DNA of 35,659 nucleotides, from assembly GCA_949132985.1 (NCBI GenBank), contig CASCGD010000020.1, positions 1 through 35,659 on the forward strand, written 5' to 3'. Position numbers and translations under genes: made by a program. Each line of letters opens with the position of its first letter. The stretch's first letter is position 1. The notes beneath the pieces are model-generated. The model saw only the letters and a list, made by a program, of their open reading frames with translations. It searched no databases and was not told the origin of the DNA. The stretch is from an uncultured Lachnospiraceae bacterium (GTDB lineage Bacteria; Bacillota; Clostridia; Lachnospirales; Lachnospiraceae). This document shows, piece after piece, positions 1 to 7,829 of this stretch.

Positions 1-9
1 GTCTTAAAT

Positions 10-576
10 TCATGGAGCGCATTCACCTACTTTCAACTGTATTTTTGATAATTCGGAACCGAGCTGCGCCAGCTTCGTCTTAATGCTGCTGTCAACGACC
101 CGGTCCTTAATACGAATGACCATTCCTCCAATGAGCGAAGGGTCTATCTCGTAGTGCATTTCAAATTCCACGTAATCCGTGGTTTCCAGAAGCCTCTCCA
201 CAAGGTTGGCCTTCTGGATCTCACCCAGTGTCATCACTGTAGTGACATAAGCAGTACCGATATGTTTATATTCCTTTGCCTGCTCAATAAAATAATTCAG
301 TACGGCAGGGGTCTCGCTATAGTGTCCTTTTTCCACCAGCATGCGAAGCAGACCCACCAGCTCGTCTGCGATACGGCCCTTAAAAATATTCTCAAGGGTC
401 GCAACCTTGTCCTCTTTAACAATTTTTGGATGATTCATCAATTGATTTAGCTCGTTGTTGCTCTTTAAAACACAGAGCACTCCCCTGGCCTCCTCCAAAA
501 ATGAATCCAGCTGGCCCGATTCCACTGCTAATTCAAACAATGCATCACCGTATGTCTTGGATACTAGCTTAGCCAT
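10..576 (-). CDS. atpH: F1Fo ATP synthase delta subunit
   Basis: This is the delta (OSCP) subunit, which ties the F1 head to the peripheral b-subunit stalk. The 188-residue length fits the family. The N-terminal half is helical (it starts MAKLVSKTYGDALFELA, the usual delta opening). The C-terminal part carries the conserved run DPSLIGGMVIRIKD, in which the GG-x-x-I-x-x motif is typical. Its start overlaps the end of atpF by 13 bases, which implies translational coupling. The stop lies at the left edge, so the alpha, gamma, beta and epsilon genes should follow outside the window. Confidence 0.96.
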   Translation of the reverse strand: MAKLVSKTYGDALFELAVESGQLDSFLEEARGVLCVLKSNNELNQLMNHPKIVKEDKVATLENIFKGRIADELVGLLRMLVEKGHYSETPAVLNYFIEQAKEYKHIGTAYVTTVMTLGEIQKANLVERLLETTDYVEFEMHYEIDPSLIGGMVIRIKDRVVDSSIKTKLAQLGSELSKIQLKVGECAP

Positions 577-1079
577 GTTGAATCACCCATCTCCTTTAAT
601 GTCTGGTCGACCAGTTGGTTTTGAATATTGACATCGATATTCGCGTCGATAACTTTGGCTGCCATGACTGCCGCCACAGCGATCATCTCCTGCTTCACCT
701 CGTCGGCAACGCGCTTCTTCTCAAGCACTGCCTCCTCATTTGCCCGGGCAATAATACGCGCTGCCTCCGCCTTCGCGTCATCCACGATCTTCGCCTCGTT
801 CTTTAACGCCCGCGCTCTCGCATCGGAGAGAATCGCCTCTGCCTCCTTGTCGATACCCTTAAGCTTTTCCTCATACTGCCGCTTCAATGCCGCAGCGTTA
901 TCTTTATCCGCCGCCGCATCCTGCAGCTCTGTCTGAATCTTTAACCGGCGGTCCTGCAGCATTTTGCGAACCGGGTTAAAGAGCAGATAGCTCATAGCAA
1001 GGAATAAGAAAAATATCGCAATCGCAAGTAATACCGTGTCATGTACCAACTGCATGTCCAGATCAAATAATCTATCCAT
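564..1079 (-). CDS. atpF: F1Fo ATP synthase b subunit
   Basis: This is the peripheral-stalk b subunit. One hydrophobic segment lies near residues 13–34, followed by NPVRKMLQDRR, the usual junction after the membrane anchor. A long charged, alanine-rich heptad region (about 40–150) then forms the dimeric coiled coil. The length of 171 residues is normal. It sits between atpE and atpH in the standard order. An AGGAGGT sequence lies rather far (about 13 nt) upstream of the ATG. Confidence 0.96.
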   Translation of the reverse strand: MDRLFDLDMQLVHDTVLLAIAIFFLFLAMSYLLFNPVRKMLQDRRLKIQTELQDAAADKDNAAALKRQYEEKLKGIDKEAEAILSDARARALKNEAKIVDDAKAEAARIIARANEEAVLEKKRVADEVKQEMIAVAAVMAAKVIDANIDVNIQNQLVDQTLKEMGDSTWLS

Positions 1080-1124
1080 ATTAGAAGTGTTACCTCCTTT
1101 AAGCTGTAATTATTGGTACTCCGG

Positions 1125-1409
<285 letters not shown>

Positions 1410-1496
1410 TTAAAATTTCTTTTCATGTGCGCCTGCCGCACATGCCTGCGCGTCAGCGGATCGCAAAGCAATCATTTCCTTTCCGCGAGCCGCGCA

Positions 1497-2222
1497 TCAG
1501 AATTCACCATCCTCGATGGCCTGGTTTACGTATGTCATCGTCAACATACAGAACACATATGTCTGGATCGCCCCCGAGAACAGATCGAAGTACACATGCA
1601 AAGCCGCCGGCCAGATTACCGCAAGCTTGCCGATCAGCGTATATACCAGCGTCTCAATAACCACGCCCGAGAGCACGTTTGCAAACAAACGCAGCGACAT
1701 GGAAACCGGAATCGCGCAGTCACCGATCAGATTGATCGGTGCCCAGAACGGCCACGGATCACATAAACCCTTAAGCACACCCGAGACATGCTGATGCTTA
1801 AACTTCTGGAATGTAATAATACTAAATGTCATAAGCGCCAGCGCCAGGGTCGTTCCATAATCCGCCGTCGGCGGCCGCAGTCCGAGCAAACCGGAAATAT
1901 TGCTGAGCAAAATGAAACAAAAAATCGTCCCAACATAGTTCGCAAAGTATTTCGCATTATGCCCCATCGTATTCTCTACCATGCCGTCCAGCTTTTCCAC
2001 CACAAGCTCCACGATATTCTGGAACGAATCGGGAACCTCCGTGGCACGCTTCATCTTTCGGTTTGCGGCAAACGCAAAGACCAGCAGAAGAAGCATCACC
2101 AGCAGGATGCACATATGAGAGGTCGTAATCCATACTGTCTGCCCGAAAAGCTCGTAGGAAAACAGCCCGTGAATCATAAAATCCACTTCTGAATCAGCGG
2201 CCATTATAATGCCATAGTCCAA
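1497..2222 (-). CDS. atpB: F1Fo ATP synthase a subunit
   Basis: This is the stator a subunit that forms the ion half-channels against the c ring. It is a multi-helix membrane protein carrying SLRLFANVLSG, which contains the essential stator arginine. The open frame extends upstream to 2270. However, an AGGAGGTG ribosome binding site lies 7 nt before a TTG at 2222, so I chose that start (241 residues). The next ATG, six codons later, is the alternative. It lies between the AtpI-like gene and atpE, the standard order. Confidence 0.94.
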   Translation of the reverse strand: MDYGIIMAADSEVDFMIHGLFSYELFGQTVWITTSHMCILLVMLLLLVFAFAANRKMKRATEVPDSFQNIVELVVEKLDGMVENTMGHNAKYFANYVGTIFCFILLSNISGLLGLRPPTADYGTTLALALMTFSIITFQKFKHQHVSGVLKGLCDPWPFWAPINLIGDCAIPVSMSLRLFANVLSGVVIETLVYTLIGKLAVIWPAALHVYFDLFSGAIQTYVFCMLTMTYVNQAIEDGEF

Positions 2223-2266
2223 ATTTTCACCTCCTTTTTGTATATCAGCCTCCCGGCTGACATCTT

Positions 2267-2761
2267 TCATTTTTCGCAGCCGCCCGATCCTGATAAAAAC
2301 TGTTCCGAACAGCTGCCGTCTTCCATCATATGATCTTCGTCAGAAGCTGACGCCCCGTCATAATGATTTCCCTTACCGGACAGCCGGTAGAACACCGGCT
2401 GCAAGTATGCAGATACCTTAAGCCCCAGCACTCCGAAAAATGCCGGAAGCAGCATACCCAATTCAAAATACTGCATCACCACAAATACGAGCAGCACAAT
2501 AACATAGCGGAACATCGCCGATGCGATGGTCTTTTTTTTCGCGCCGTCCTCTGTGCCCAGACTCACCGCATCCTCAATAGACACAGCCATATGAATCGCC
2601 ATAAAAACGGCACAGCCGATACCGGCCCACAATCCGGTGGAATAGAGCAGACGCTCCTGCACAAACCACACACCGATGCCCTGAAGCAGTATGCCGTATA
2701 TAATTATTCCCAAAAGCAAACCCGGTAATGCTTCATTCAGCCTTTTTAACATCTGATTCAT
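2267..2761 (-). CDS. AtpI-like membrane protein of the ATP synthase operon
   Basis: This is a small protein of about 164 residues with four predicted hydrophobic segments and a polar, acidic C-terminal tail with two cysteines. AtpI proteins act in c-ring assembly or in cation supply to the ATP synthase. The assignment rests on position (between an AtpZ-like gene and atpB), size and topology rather than on a sharp motif. The open frame runs upstream to 2812, but an AAGG/GAGG sequence places the likely ATG at 2761. That start overlaps the preceding gene by 29 bases. Confidence 0.75.
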   Translation of the reverse strand: MNQMLKRLNEALPGLLLGIIIYGILLQGIGVWFVQERLLYSTGLWAGIGCAVFMAIHMAVSIEDAVSLGTEDGAKKKTIASAMFRYVIVLLVFVVMQYFELGMLLPAFFGVLGLKVSAYLQPVFYRLSGKGNHYDGASASDEDHMMEDGSCSEQFLSGSGGCEK

Positions 2762-2990
2762 CCTCATCCTTTTTCTTCGGATCATAAATTCTTCGCGCAA
2801 ATAAAAAGACATTTCTCATGCCCGCCAGCGCACCGATCGCGAAAAAGGGAATCGCCAGCCATGAGATATCTGTCTTTTCACCGAGCCATGCACCAAACAG
2901 TGTACACGCAAAAATCGGAACCAGCATATTGATGCCAAACTGCATGATCATCGAAAACGACTGGAATACCTCTCTGTTGTTTTTCATCAC
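2733..2990 (-). CDS. AtpZ/AtpI-family protein
   Basis: An 85-residue protein with two hydrophobic helices and a charged tail (KKKDEDESD), the layout of the AtpZ family that heads many atp operons. AtpZ and AtpI have been linked to Mg2+/Ca2+ transport and rotor assembly. The glycine-rich second helix region (AIGALAGMRNVF) is typical. It is the first atp gene after the dCMP deaminase. Function in this organism is inferred only. Confidence 0.8.
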   Translation of the reverse strand: MMKNNREVFQSFSMIMQFGINMLVPIFACTLFGAWLGEKTDISWLAIPFFAIGALAGMRNVFLFARRIYDPKKKDEDESDVKKAE

Positions 2991-3056
2991 CTGTCACCAA
3001 TCTTCCGACATACTTTCTCACCCTTCGGCTAGTATACCTTTTTTTGGCGGAAAAGT

Positions 3057-3542
3057 CTATACATTTAATTTAATCTCTCGATTTGTCCGGGAATATTTGT
3101 AATAGCGCACGCCTGCCGCGTCCATCATCCGCTTCGAGGCGATGACGGAAGGGGTATGCTCGTATTTGTCGCTGTCGTAAACCACGGTTTTGATGCCGCT
3201 TTGGATAATCGCCTTGGCACATTCGTTGCAAGGAAACAGCGAGACATACAGCTTTGCGCCCTCGAGACTTCCGCCCCGGTAATTTAAAATCGCATTCAGC
3301 TCACTGTGGGTGGAGTACAAATATTTGTTGTCCAGCGGATCGCCCTCTCTCGTCCACGGAAATTCGTCGTCGGAGCAGCCCGTTGGAAATCCGTTGTACC
3401 CCATGGACAAAATCTTGTTGTCACTGCTGACAATACAGGCGCCCACCTGCGTATTCGGGTCCTTGGAGCGCATACCGGAAAGAATCGCTACACCCATAAA
3501 ATATTCATCCCAGCTGATATAGTCATTTCTCTTGTCACTCAT
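3057..3542 (-). CDS. dCMP/cytidine deaminase family protein (ComEB-like)
   Basis: A zinc-dependent deoxycytidylate deaminase converting dCMP to dUMP for thymidylate synthesis. The zinc-site motifs are complete: H79-S-E81 provides one ligand and the catalytic glutamate, and P103-C104-N-E-C107 gives the two cysteine ligands. The length of 161 residues is normal for the short dCMP deaminase/ComEB group. GAGGAGG precedes the ATG. It is co-oriented with the phosphatase gene upstream and the atp genes downstream, with hairpins in the preceding gap. Confidence 0.93.
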   Translation of the reverse strand: MSDKRNDYISWDEYFMGVAILSGMRSKDPNTQVGACIVSSDNKILSMGYNGFPTGCSDDEFPWTREGDPLDNKYLYSTHSELNAILNYRGGSLEGAKLYVSLFPCNECAKAIIQSGIKTVVYDSDKYEHTPSVIASKRMMDAAGVRYYKYSRTNREIKLNV

Positions 3543-3569
3543 TCGTTTCCTCCTCCCCTGTTCATTCTT

Positions 3570-3640
3570 AACAGTTCAAAGTACCTCTGAACTGTTGCCG
3601 CATCTGCCTATGCAGACTCGCTTCGCGATGGGGCAGATGC
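3570..3640. repeat. two adjacent intergenic hairpins
   Basis: The 133-base gap between the phosphatase and dCMP deaminase genes holds two inverted repeats. Arms AACAGTTCA (3570–3578) and TGAACTGTT (3588–3596) match perfectly. Arms GCATCTGCC (3600–3608) and GGCAGATGC (3632–3640) also match, and their loop holds a smaller TCGC/GCGA stem. Neither is followed by a strong T tract. They may set RNA stability or reduce read-through into the atp genes, or be copies of a dispersed repeat. Confidence 0.6.
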
Positions 3641-3675
3641 ATCACTGCCACTACGTATTCTTACAGTCAGCGCAG

Positions 3676-4149
3676 TCAATGCGCAGATCCGTCTGAATCG
3701 TCACACTCATTTAACTTTACGGCCAGCTTTTTGATGGTCTTTGAGAGGGATTCAAAGCAAAGTCCGTAGGAGGGCAGCGGCGCACCGTAAGGGTCCATGA
3801 TTTCCAGCTCCTCGCCCACCAAAGTCGTCAAAACCTCCACCTGGTCAATCTTGTCCTCCCCGATGATCGCGAGCGTTTTTGGTATATCCTTCGCCTCCAT
3901 CACCAAAACCAGCGTGTGACCGTCCACGTCCTCCGCAGTCAGCTGCTGCGACTTGTAGCCTTCCATATTGATACCGTTACTGATCATCACCGCGGAAACC
4001 TTCTGGTTTATCGGCTCCGGAAAAAGCACGACAAGCCCCCGCGCATCAATCTGGATATCCCGCTTCAAACTGCACTCCTCCAAAATTGCTGCCGCCATAG
4101 GTGCCCGGCAGGTTGCGCTTCCGCACACAAAAATCACTTTGTCCCACAT
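3676..4149 (-). CDS. low-molecular-weight protein phosphatase, possible phosphoarginine phosphatase
   Basis: A 157-residue member of the low-Mr protein tyrosine phosphatase fold. The P-loop CX5R is present as C9-GSATC-R15, and the general-acid motif DPYG lies near residue 118. Thr13 occupies the position that is Thr11 in B. subtilis YwlE, where Thr favours phosphoarginine over phosphotyrosine, so arginine phosphatase activity is possible. The residue after the P-loop arginine is Ala instead of the usual Ser/Thr. The gene begins 2 nt after the sua5 stop. B. subtilis has the same sua5–YwlE pairing upstream of atp. Confidence 0.88.
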   Translation of the reverse strand: MWDKVIFVCGSATCRAPMAAAILEECSLKRDIQIDARGLVVLFPEPINQKVSAVMISNGINMEGYKSQQLTAEDVDGHTLVLVMEAKDIPKTLAIIGEDKIDQVEVLTTLVGEELEIMDPYGAPLPSYGLCFESLSKTIKKLAVKLNECDDSDGSAH

Positions 4150-4151
4150 AG

Positions 4152-5201
4152 CTACACCTCCAATATCTGATGACCGGCTGCCTTTAAGAGCCGGTTCATG
4201 ATTGCCTGCCCTATTCCCGCATCTGAAAAACCCTCTGAAAAGATCACATCCATTCCAAGGGCGTCAAACTCCCGCAGACTGCCATAGAGATGCCTTGCAA
4301 TCGCCTTCTCGTCGGTCCGGGCCCCAATACTGATTACTGTACCCTTCCCATACAAAGCCTTCGTCTCATCGGTAGCAAGGATTCCTACTCGCGCGCCGTC
4401 GGCAGTCAGGAGAGCCGTACGGCGGTTGATCTCCGCCACAACGGCACGGCTCTCCCCCTCCACAACCTTCAAATCCGCCCGGGGCGCATAATGGCGGTAC
4501 TTCATGCCCGGTGCCTTTGGCTTCTCCTCTGAATCAGCCGCAATCAGCCCCGGATCAAGGCGTACCCGGCCCAATACCTCCTGCAGCGTTTCCAGCGTGA
4601 TATAACCGGGTCTGAGGATCATCGGCACATCCTCCGTCAGATCCACAATGGTGGACTCCAGGCCGATGCAAGCCTCTCCTCCGTCTAAAATCAGGTCAAT
4701 CCTGCCCCAGAGATCCTCCTTTACGTGGGACGCCTCCGTGGGGCTGGGCCGTCCGGAAGTATTGGCGCTGGGGGCTGCAATATACCCGGTAGACGCCTGA
4801 ATCAGCGCCCGGGCAACCGGGTCCGCAGGCATCCGCACTGCTACGGTATCCATGCCCCCCGTCGTTTCATATGGAATTTTATCGTTTTTTCGCAAGATCA
4901 ATGTCAGCGGCCCCGGCCAAAAACGTTCCGCCAGAAGACGCGCTTCCCGAGGCACCTCTGCCGCAATTGCCTCCAGAGATTCGATATCTGCAATGTGCAC
5001 AATCAGCGGATTGTCCGACGGCCGTCCCTTTGCCTGATAAATCCGCTGCGAAGCCCCTGCGTTTGTGGCGTCTCCCCCAAGACCGTAAACCGTCTCTGTG
5101 GGAAATGCCACCAGCCCTCCGTTTTTTATAATTCCGCCTGCCCGTTCGATCGTCTTCATATCGATATCCTGCGGATTTATTTTTACAATCTCCGTATTCA
5201 T
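4152..5201 (-). CDS. sua5: L-threonylcarbamoyladenylate synthase (Sua5/YrdC)
   Basis: Makes threonylcarbamoyl-AMP from threonine, bicarbonate and ATP for the t6A modification of ANN-decoding tRNAs. The N-terminal YrdC domain shows GLVAFPTETVYGLGG and APSANTSGRPSPT. A C-terminal Sua5 domain follows, giving about 349 residues, normal for the long two-domain form. The start is uncertain: the frame opens with GTG at 5207, then ATG at 5201, which is almost at the predicted transcription start. A downstream ATG at residue 17 of the open frame has a weak AGGAT before it. Confidence 0.95.
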   Translation of the reverse strand: MNTEIVKINPQDIDMKTIERAGGIIKNGGLVAFPTETVYGLGGDATNAGASQRIYQAKGRPSDNPLIVHIADIESLEAIAAEVPREARLLAERFWPGPLTLILRKNDKIPYETTGGMDTVAVRMPADPVARALIQASTGYIAAPSANTSGRPSPTEASHVKEDLWGRIDLILDGGEACIGLESTIVDLTEDVPMILRPGYITLETLQEVLGRVRLDPGLIAADSEEKPKAPGMKYRHYAPRADLKVVEGESRAVVAEINRRTALLTADGARVGILATDETKALYGKGTVISIGARTDEKAIARHLYGSLREFDALGMDVIFSEGFSDAGIGQAIMNRLLKAAGHQILEV

Positions 5202-5208
5202 GCCCACT

Positions 5209-5237
5209 AGTATAACACAATTGGAGAAATTTTACAA
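5209..5237 (-). promoter_or_regulatory. promoter of the sua5–atp operon, apparently leaderless
   Basis: On the minus strand, TTGTAA (5232–5237), a 17-nt spacer and TATACT (5209–5214) form a good sigma-A type promoter. Transcription should begin about 7 nt beyond the -10 box, which is essentially at the sua5 ATG (5201). The mRNA would therefore be leaderless unless a downstream ATG is used. No competing promoter was seen before the following genes. Confidence 0.7.
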
Positions 5238-5421
5238 AATAAAAGAGGCGAAAATCCCGCAACGTGAAAAAACCGGTTACTTTTCGCGCTCCAGGAACGC
5301 GCACTGGCTGCGCGTTCCGTAAGAACATGATTCAGCAGTGAGGGGCGATTTTTGCGCAGCAAAATTCAAAATATCGCCCCGAAGCATTACTATGAGCGGC
5401 TCCCGAGCCGTAAATAGTAAC
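5238..5421. repeat. hairpin-rich intergenic region
   Basis: Three inverted repeats lie here between the sua5 promoter and the xylB terminator. Arms GGAACGCGC (5294–5302) and GCGCGTTCC (5310–5318). Arms GGGGCGAT (5342–5349) and ATCGCCCC (5373–5380). Arms TTACTAT (5387–5393) and ATAGTAA (5414–5420) with an inner CGGCT/AGCCG stem. The last one resembles the hairpin at 29517–29543. No coding potential with a ribosome binding site was seen. Confidence 0.6.
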
Positions 5422-5457
5422 AAAAATCGTCAGATCCAGACAGGACTGACGATTTTT
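5422..5457. terminator. bidirectional terminator after the sugar operon
   Basis: Perfect 12-bp arms AAAAATCGTCAG (5422–5433) and CTGACGATTTTT (5446–5457), with A/T runs at both bases. It stands 15 bases past the xylB stop and should end the minus-strand sugar operon. Confidence 0.85.
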
Positions 5458-5472
5458 TGATGCAAATTTTTA

Positions 5473-6951
5473 TTAAATGCCTTCGTATATGTAATTTAAT
5501 CCCTTATAAATTCTTAAATACATCTGATACTTCTTTTTGTACAACGCCACATACTGTTTCTCCGGTTCAAAGCTCGCCTTGATCTGAGTCGTACGGTCGG
5601 CCCGGCCGGACAATTCGTGGTCTGTGCCGTAAGCCGCCAGCAGTGCTGCGCCGTACCCGGCCCCTGTAATGCCGTCCATCTGTTCCACCCGCATGTCAAA
5701 TACATTTGCCAGCGTCTGCATCCACACATGGCTCTTTGCCCCGCCGCCGATGACTTTTAAGCTGTCAAAGCCTGCCACCGGAAGCTTCATCTCCTCCGCA
5801 AGCTCCTTCATGGCAAAGCACAGTCCCTCAATGACCGCATACGTCATCGTAACGGTACTCTCTTCCCGGCTGACTCCGAGAAACGCCCCCCGGATATCCG
5901 GGTCGGCATAAATTGTCTTATCACCTGCCAGATGGGGATAAAACAGAAGCCCCTCACTGACAGGCCTACCCTCCGCAAACATAGCGTCAATTTCCGAAAA
6001 ATCTTTTTTTCCGAGAATTTTCCGAAACCACCAGTCAACCGTGCTGCCGTTGGACTGTACCGCCCCCTGCACGAAATGAAGCATTTGCTCTCCGTCAAGG
6101 GAAAACAGAATTTTTTTGCCCTTCACATCCTTTTTGCGTGCGAATACCGGTGTAATCATCACGCCGGAGGTGCCAAGGGAGATCAGCGGATGCCCGTTGT
6201 CCAGACATCCGGCGGAAATTGCCGTTGCCGGATTGTCGCCTGTCCCGGTAAAAATTTGTACCGTCTCAGGTATTCCAAGCTCCTTTGCCATCTCCTTTCT
6301 GATTTTACCTGCTGCAACCGCGCTCCCGTGGATATCCGGGTACATATCTTTATGCAGTCCGATAAAAATCCGCATCTCCTCCGACCACTCTCTGCGCTCC
6401 TGCAAATAGAGGCAGGAGGTGGAAGCTTCACAGTAGTCCGTCCCGCAGCATCCGCTCAGACAATACACCAGATAATCCGGCCCGATCATAAACTTGTGAA
6501 TTCGGTCAAACAGCTCCTTTTCATATCGGCTCATCCAGTACAGATTTGCAGCCGGGCTGCCCGTCGATATCGTCCTCGCCAGATAAGCCCCCTCCTCAAA
6601 TTCTGCGATCCGTCCCTTTAGTTCAGGAATCAGCTCCTTTGTCCTTGTATCGTTCCACATGATTGCAGGGCGAAGAGGACGGCCCTCCTTATCGATCGTC
6701 ACAAGCGTATGCATTTGCCCGGTCACACAGATTCCTTCTATCAGGTTTACGTCGATCTCTGCAAAAAGCTTATGCATCCCCGCCTTCATGCATTCAAACC
6801 AGAGCGTCGGGTCTATCTCGCACCATCCCTGATTCAAAGAAGCGACTTGGTACTGTTCCACTTTGGATGCCACTATCCTTTTGTTCTCGTCAATCAAAAC
6901 CAGCTTTACCGCAGATGTTCCCAAATCGATTCCTAAAAATAAATGTCCCAT
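5473..6951 (-). CDS. xylB: xylulokinase-type FGGY sugar kinase
   Basis: An ATP-dependent ketose kinase of the FGGY family, most like D-xylulose kinase. Visible motifs are the N-terminal phosphate-binding GIDLGTSAVKLVLID, the GQMH segment typical of XylB near residue 80, WNDTR, the catalytic-Asp region GTGDNPATAISAG, and the C-terminal GGGAKSHVWMQ nucleotide site. The length of 492 residues is normal. It is the last gene of the binding-protein transporter operon. The exact substrate is uncertain because a second FGGY kinase and a PfkB kinase occur in the same locus. Confidence 0.88.
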   Translation of the reverse strand: MGHLFLGIDLGTSAVKLVLIDENKRIVASKVEQYQVASLNQGWCEIDPTLWFECMKAGMHKLFAEIDVNLIEGICVTGQMHTLVTIDKEGRPLRPAIMWNDTRTKELIPELKGRIAEFEEGAYLARTISTGSPAANLYWMSRYEKELFDRIHKFMIGPDYLVYCLSGCCGTDYCEASTSCLYLQERREWSEEMRIFIGLHKDMYPDIHGSAVAAGKIRKEMAKELGIPETVQIFTGTGDNPATAISAGCLDNGHPLISLGTSGVMITPVFARKKDVKGKKILFSLDGEQMLHFVQGAVQSNGSTVDWWFRKILGKKDFSEIDAMFAEGRPVSEGLLFYPHLAGDKTIYADPDIRGAFLGVSREESTVTMTYAVIEGLCFAMKELAEEMKLPVAGFDSLKVIGGGAKSHVWMQTLANVFDMRVEQMDGITGAGYGAALLAAYGTDHELSGRADRTTQIKASFEPEKQYVALYKKKYQMYLRIYKGLNYIYEGI

Positions 6952-6974
6952 AGTCTATATCTTCCTTAATGAAC

Positions 6975-7811
6975 TTATTTTTCATTAATCATAGAAACAA
7001 GTTCCTTTGCTTTTTCACTTACATTTTTAACCGCAGCCAAACTCAAATGTATCACATCATGGGCATTGTGGTCTACCTCGTATTCCTCTCCAAATGTCCG
7101 GACAAACTCCTTGCGCAGATCAGACCCGTAATTAATTTTGATCAACCCGTATTTTTTGCACTCCCAGATCACTTCCTTCGGAATACCGGAACCGCCGTGC
7201 AGAACAAGCGGAACAGAGGAAACCTCATTGATTTTCGCAAGCAGCGGGATGTCGATCTGTGGATTTAAGCACAACCCGTGTACGTTTCCGATAGAAATCG
7301 CAAGAACATCGCATCCGGTCCTCTCCACAAACTCCGCGACCATATCAGGGTCCGTCTTGCACTCTGCTTCGTTAACAATATCCTCTTCCTTTCCTTGGAG
7401 AGCACCTAATTCTGCCTCCACAGGTATGCCGTAAAAATGACAGTAATCCGCCGTCCGTTTGCACTCTGCGATGTTCTCCTCGTAGGGCAGATGTGACGCG
7501 TCCACCATAATGGACGTAAAGCCCGCCTCCACACATGCCTTCACATCCTCAAAGGATTTTCCATGGTCCAGATGAAGACCGATGGGCGTTTCAGAACACT
7601 TCACCGCATCCCTTGCAATCTCAGCGATAATCCGGGGATTCGAAAGCCTCAGATTGTTTGAGGAAATCTGGATATACCCCGGAAGATTCGCTTCCGTCAG
7701 ACCATTTGCAATCGCATAGGTCATCTCCAGATTCGTCGTATTAAATGCAGGCAGAACGTAATTATTCTTTTTCGCATATTCCATCAGGTCAAATCCATTT
7801 ACCAGCTTCAT
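6975..7811 (-). CDS. class II fructose/tagatose-bisphosphate-type aldolase
   Basis: A zinc-dependent aldolase of the FbaA/GatY/KbaY family (278 residues), cleaving a ketose (bis)phosphate to dihydroxyacetone phosphate plus an aldehyde. The sequence shows H80-L-D82-H83-G with the catalytic Asp and a Zn ligand, VEAELG, NVHG and LHGGSGIP, which together supply the remaining metal and phosphate ligands. The size fits the short GatY/KbaY/B. subtilis FbaA type. It lies between two FGGY kinases, which suggests it acts on a kinase product of the same pathway. Which epimer it prefers cannot be read from the sequence. Confidence 0.9.
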   Translation of the reverse strand: MKLVNGFDLMEYAKKNNYVLPAFNTTNLEMTYAIANGLTEANLPGYIQISSNNLRLSNPRIIAEIARDAVKCSETPIGLHLDHGKSFEDVKACVEAGFTSIMVDASHLPYEENIAECKRTADYCHFYGIPVEAELGALQGKEEDIVNEAECKTDPDMVAEFVERTGCDVLAISIGNVHGLCLNPQIDIPLLAKINEVSSVPLVLHGGSGIPKEVIWECKKYGLIKINYGSDLRKEFVRTFGEEYEVDHNAHDVIHLSLAAVKNVSEKAKELVSMINEK

Positions 7812-7829
7812 AAAATTGTACGCTCCTTA

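Noticed and set aside
5932-6621. Long plus-strand open frame of 229 codons inside xylB
   Set aside because: It lies antisense to a well-supported kinase gene, lacks a ribosome binding site and resembles no protein.
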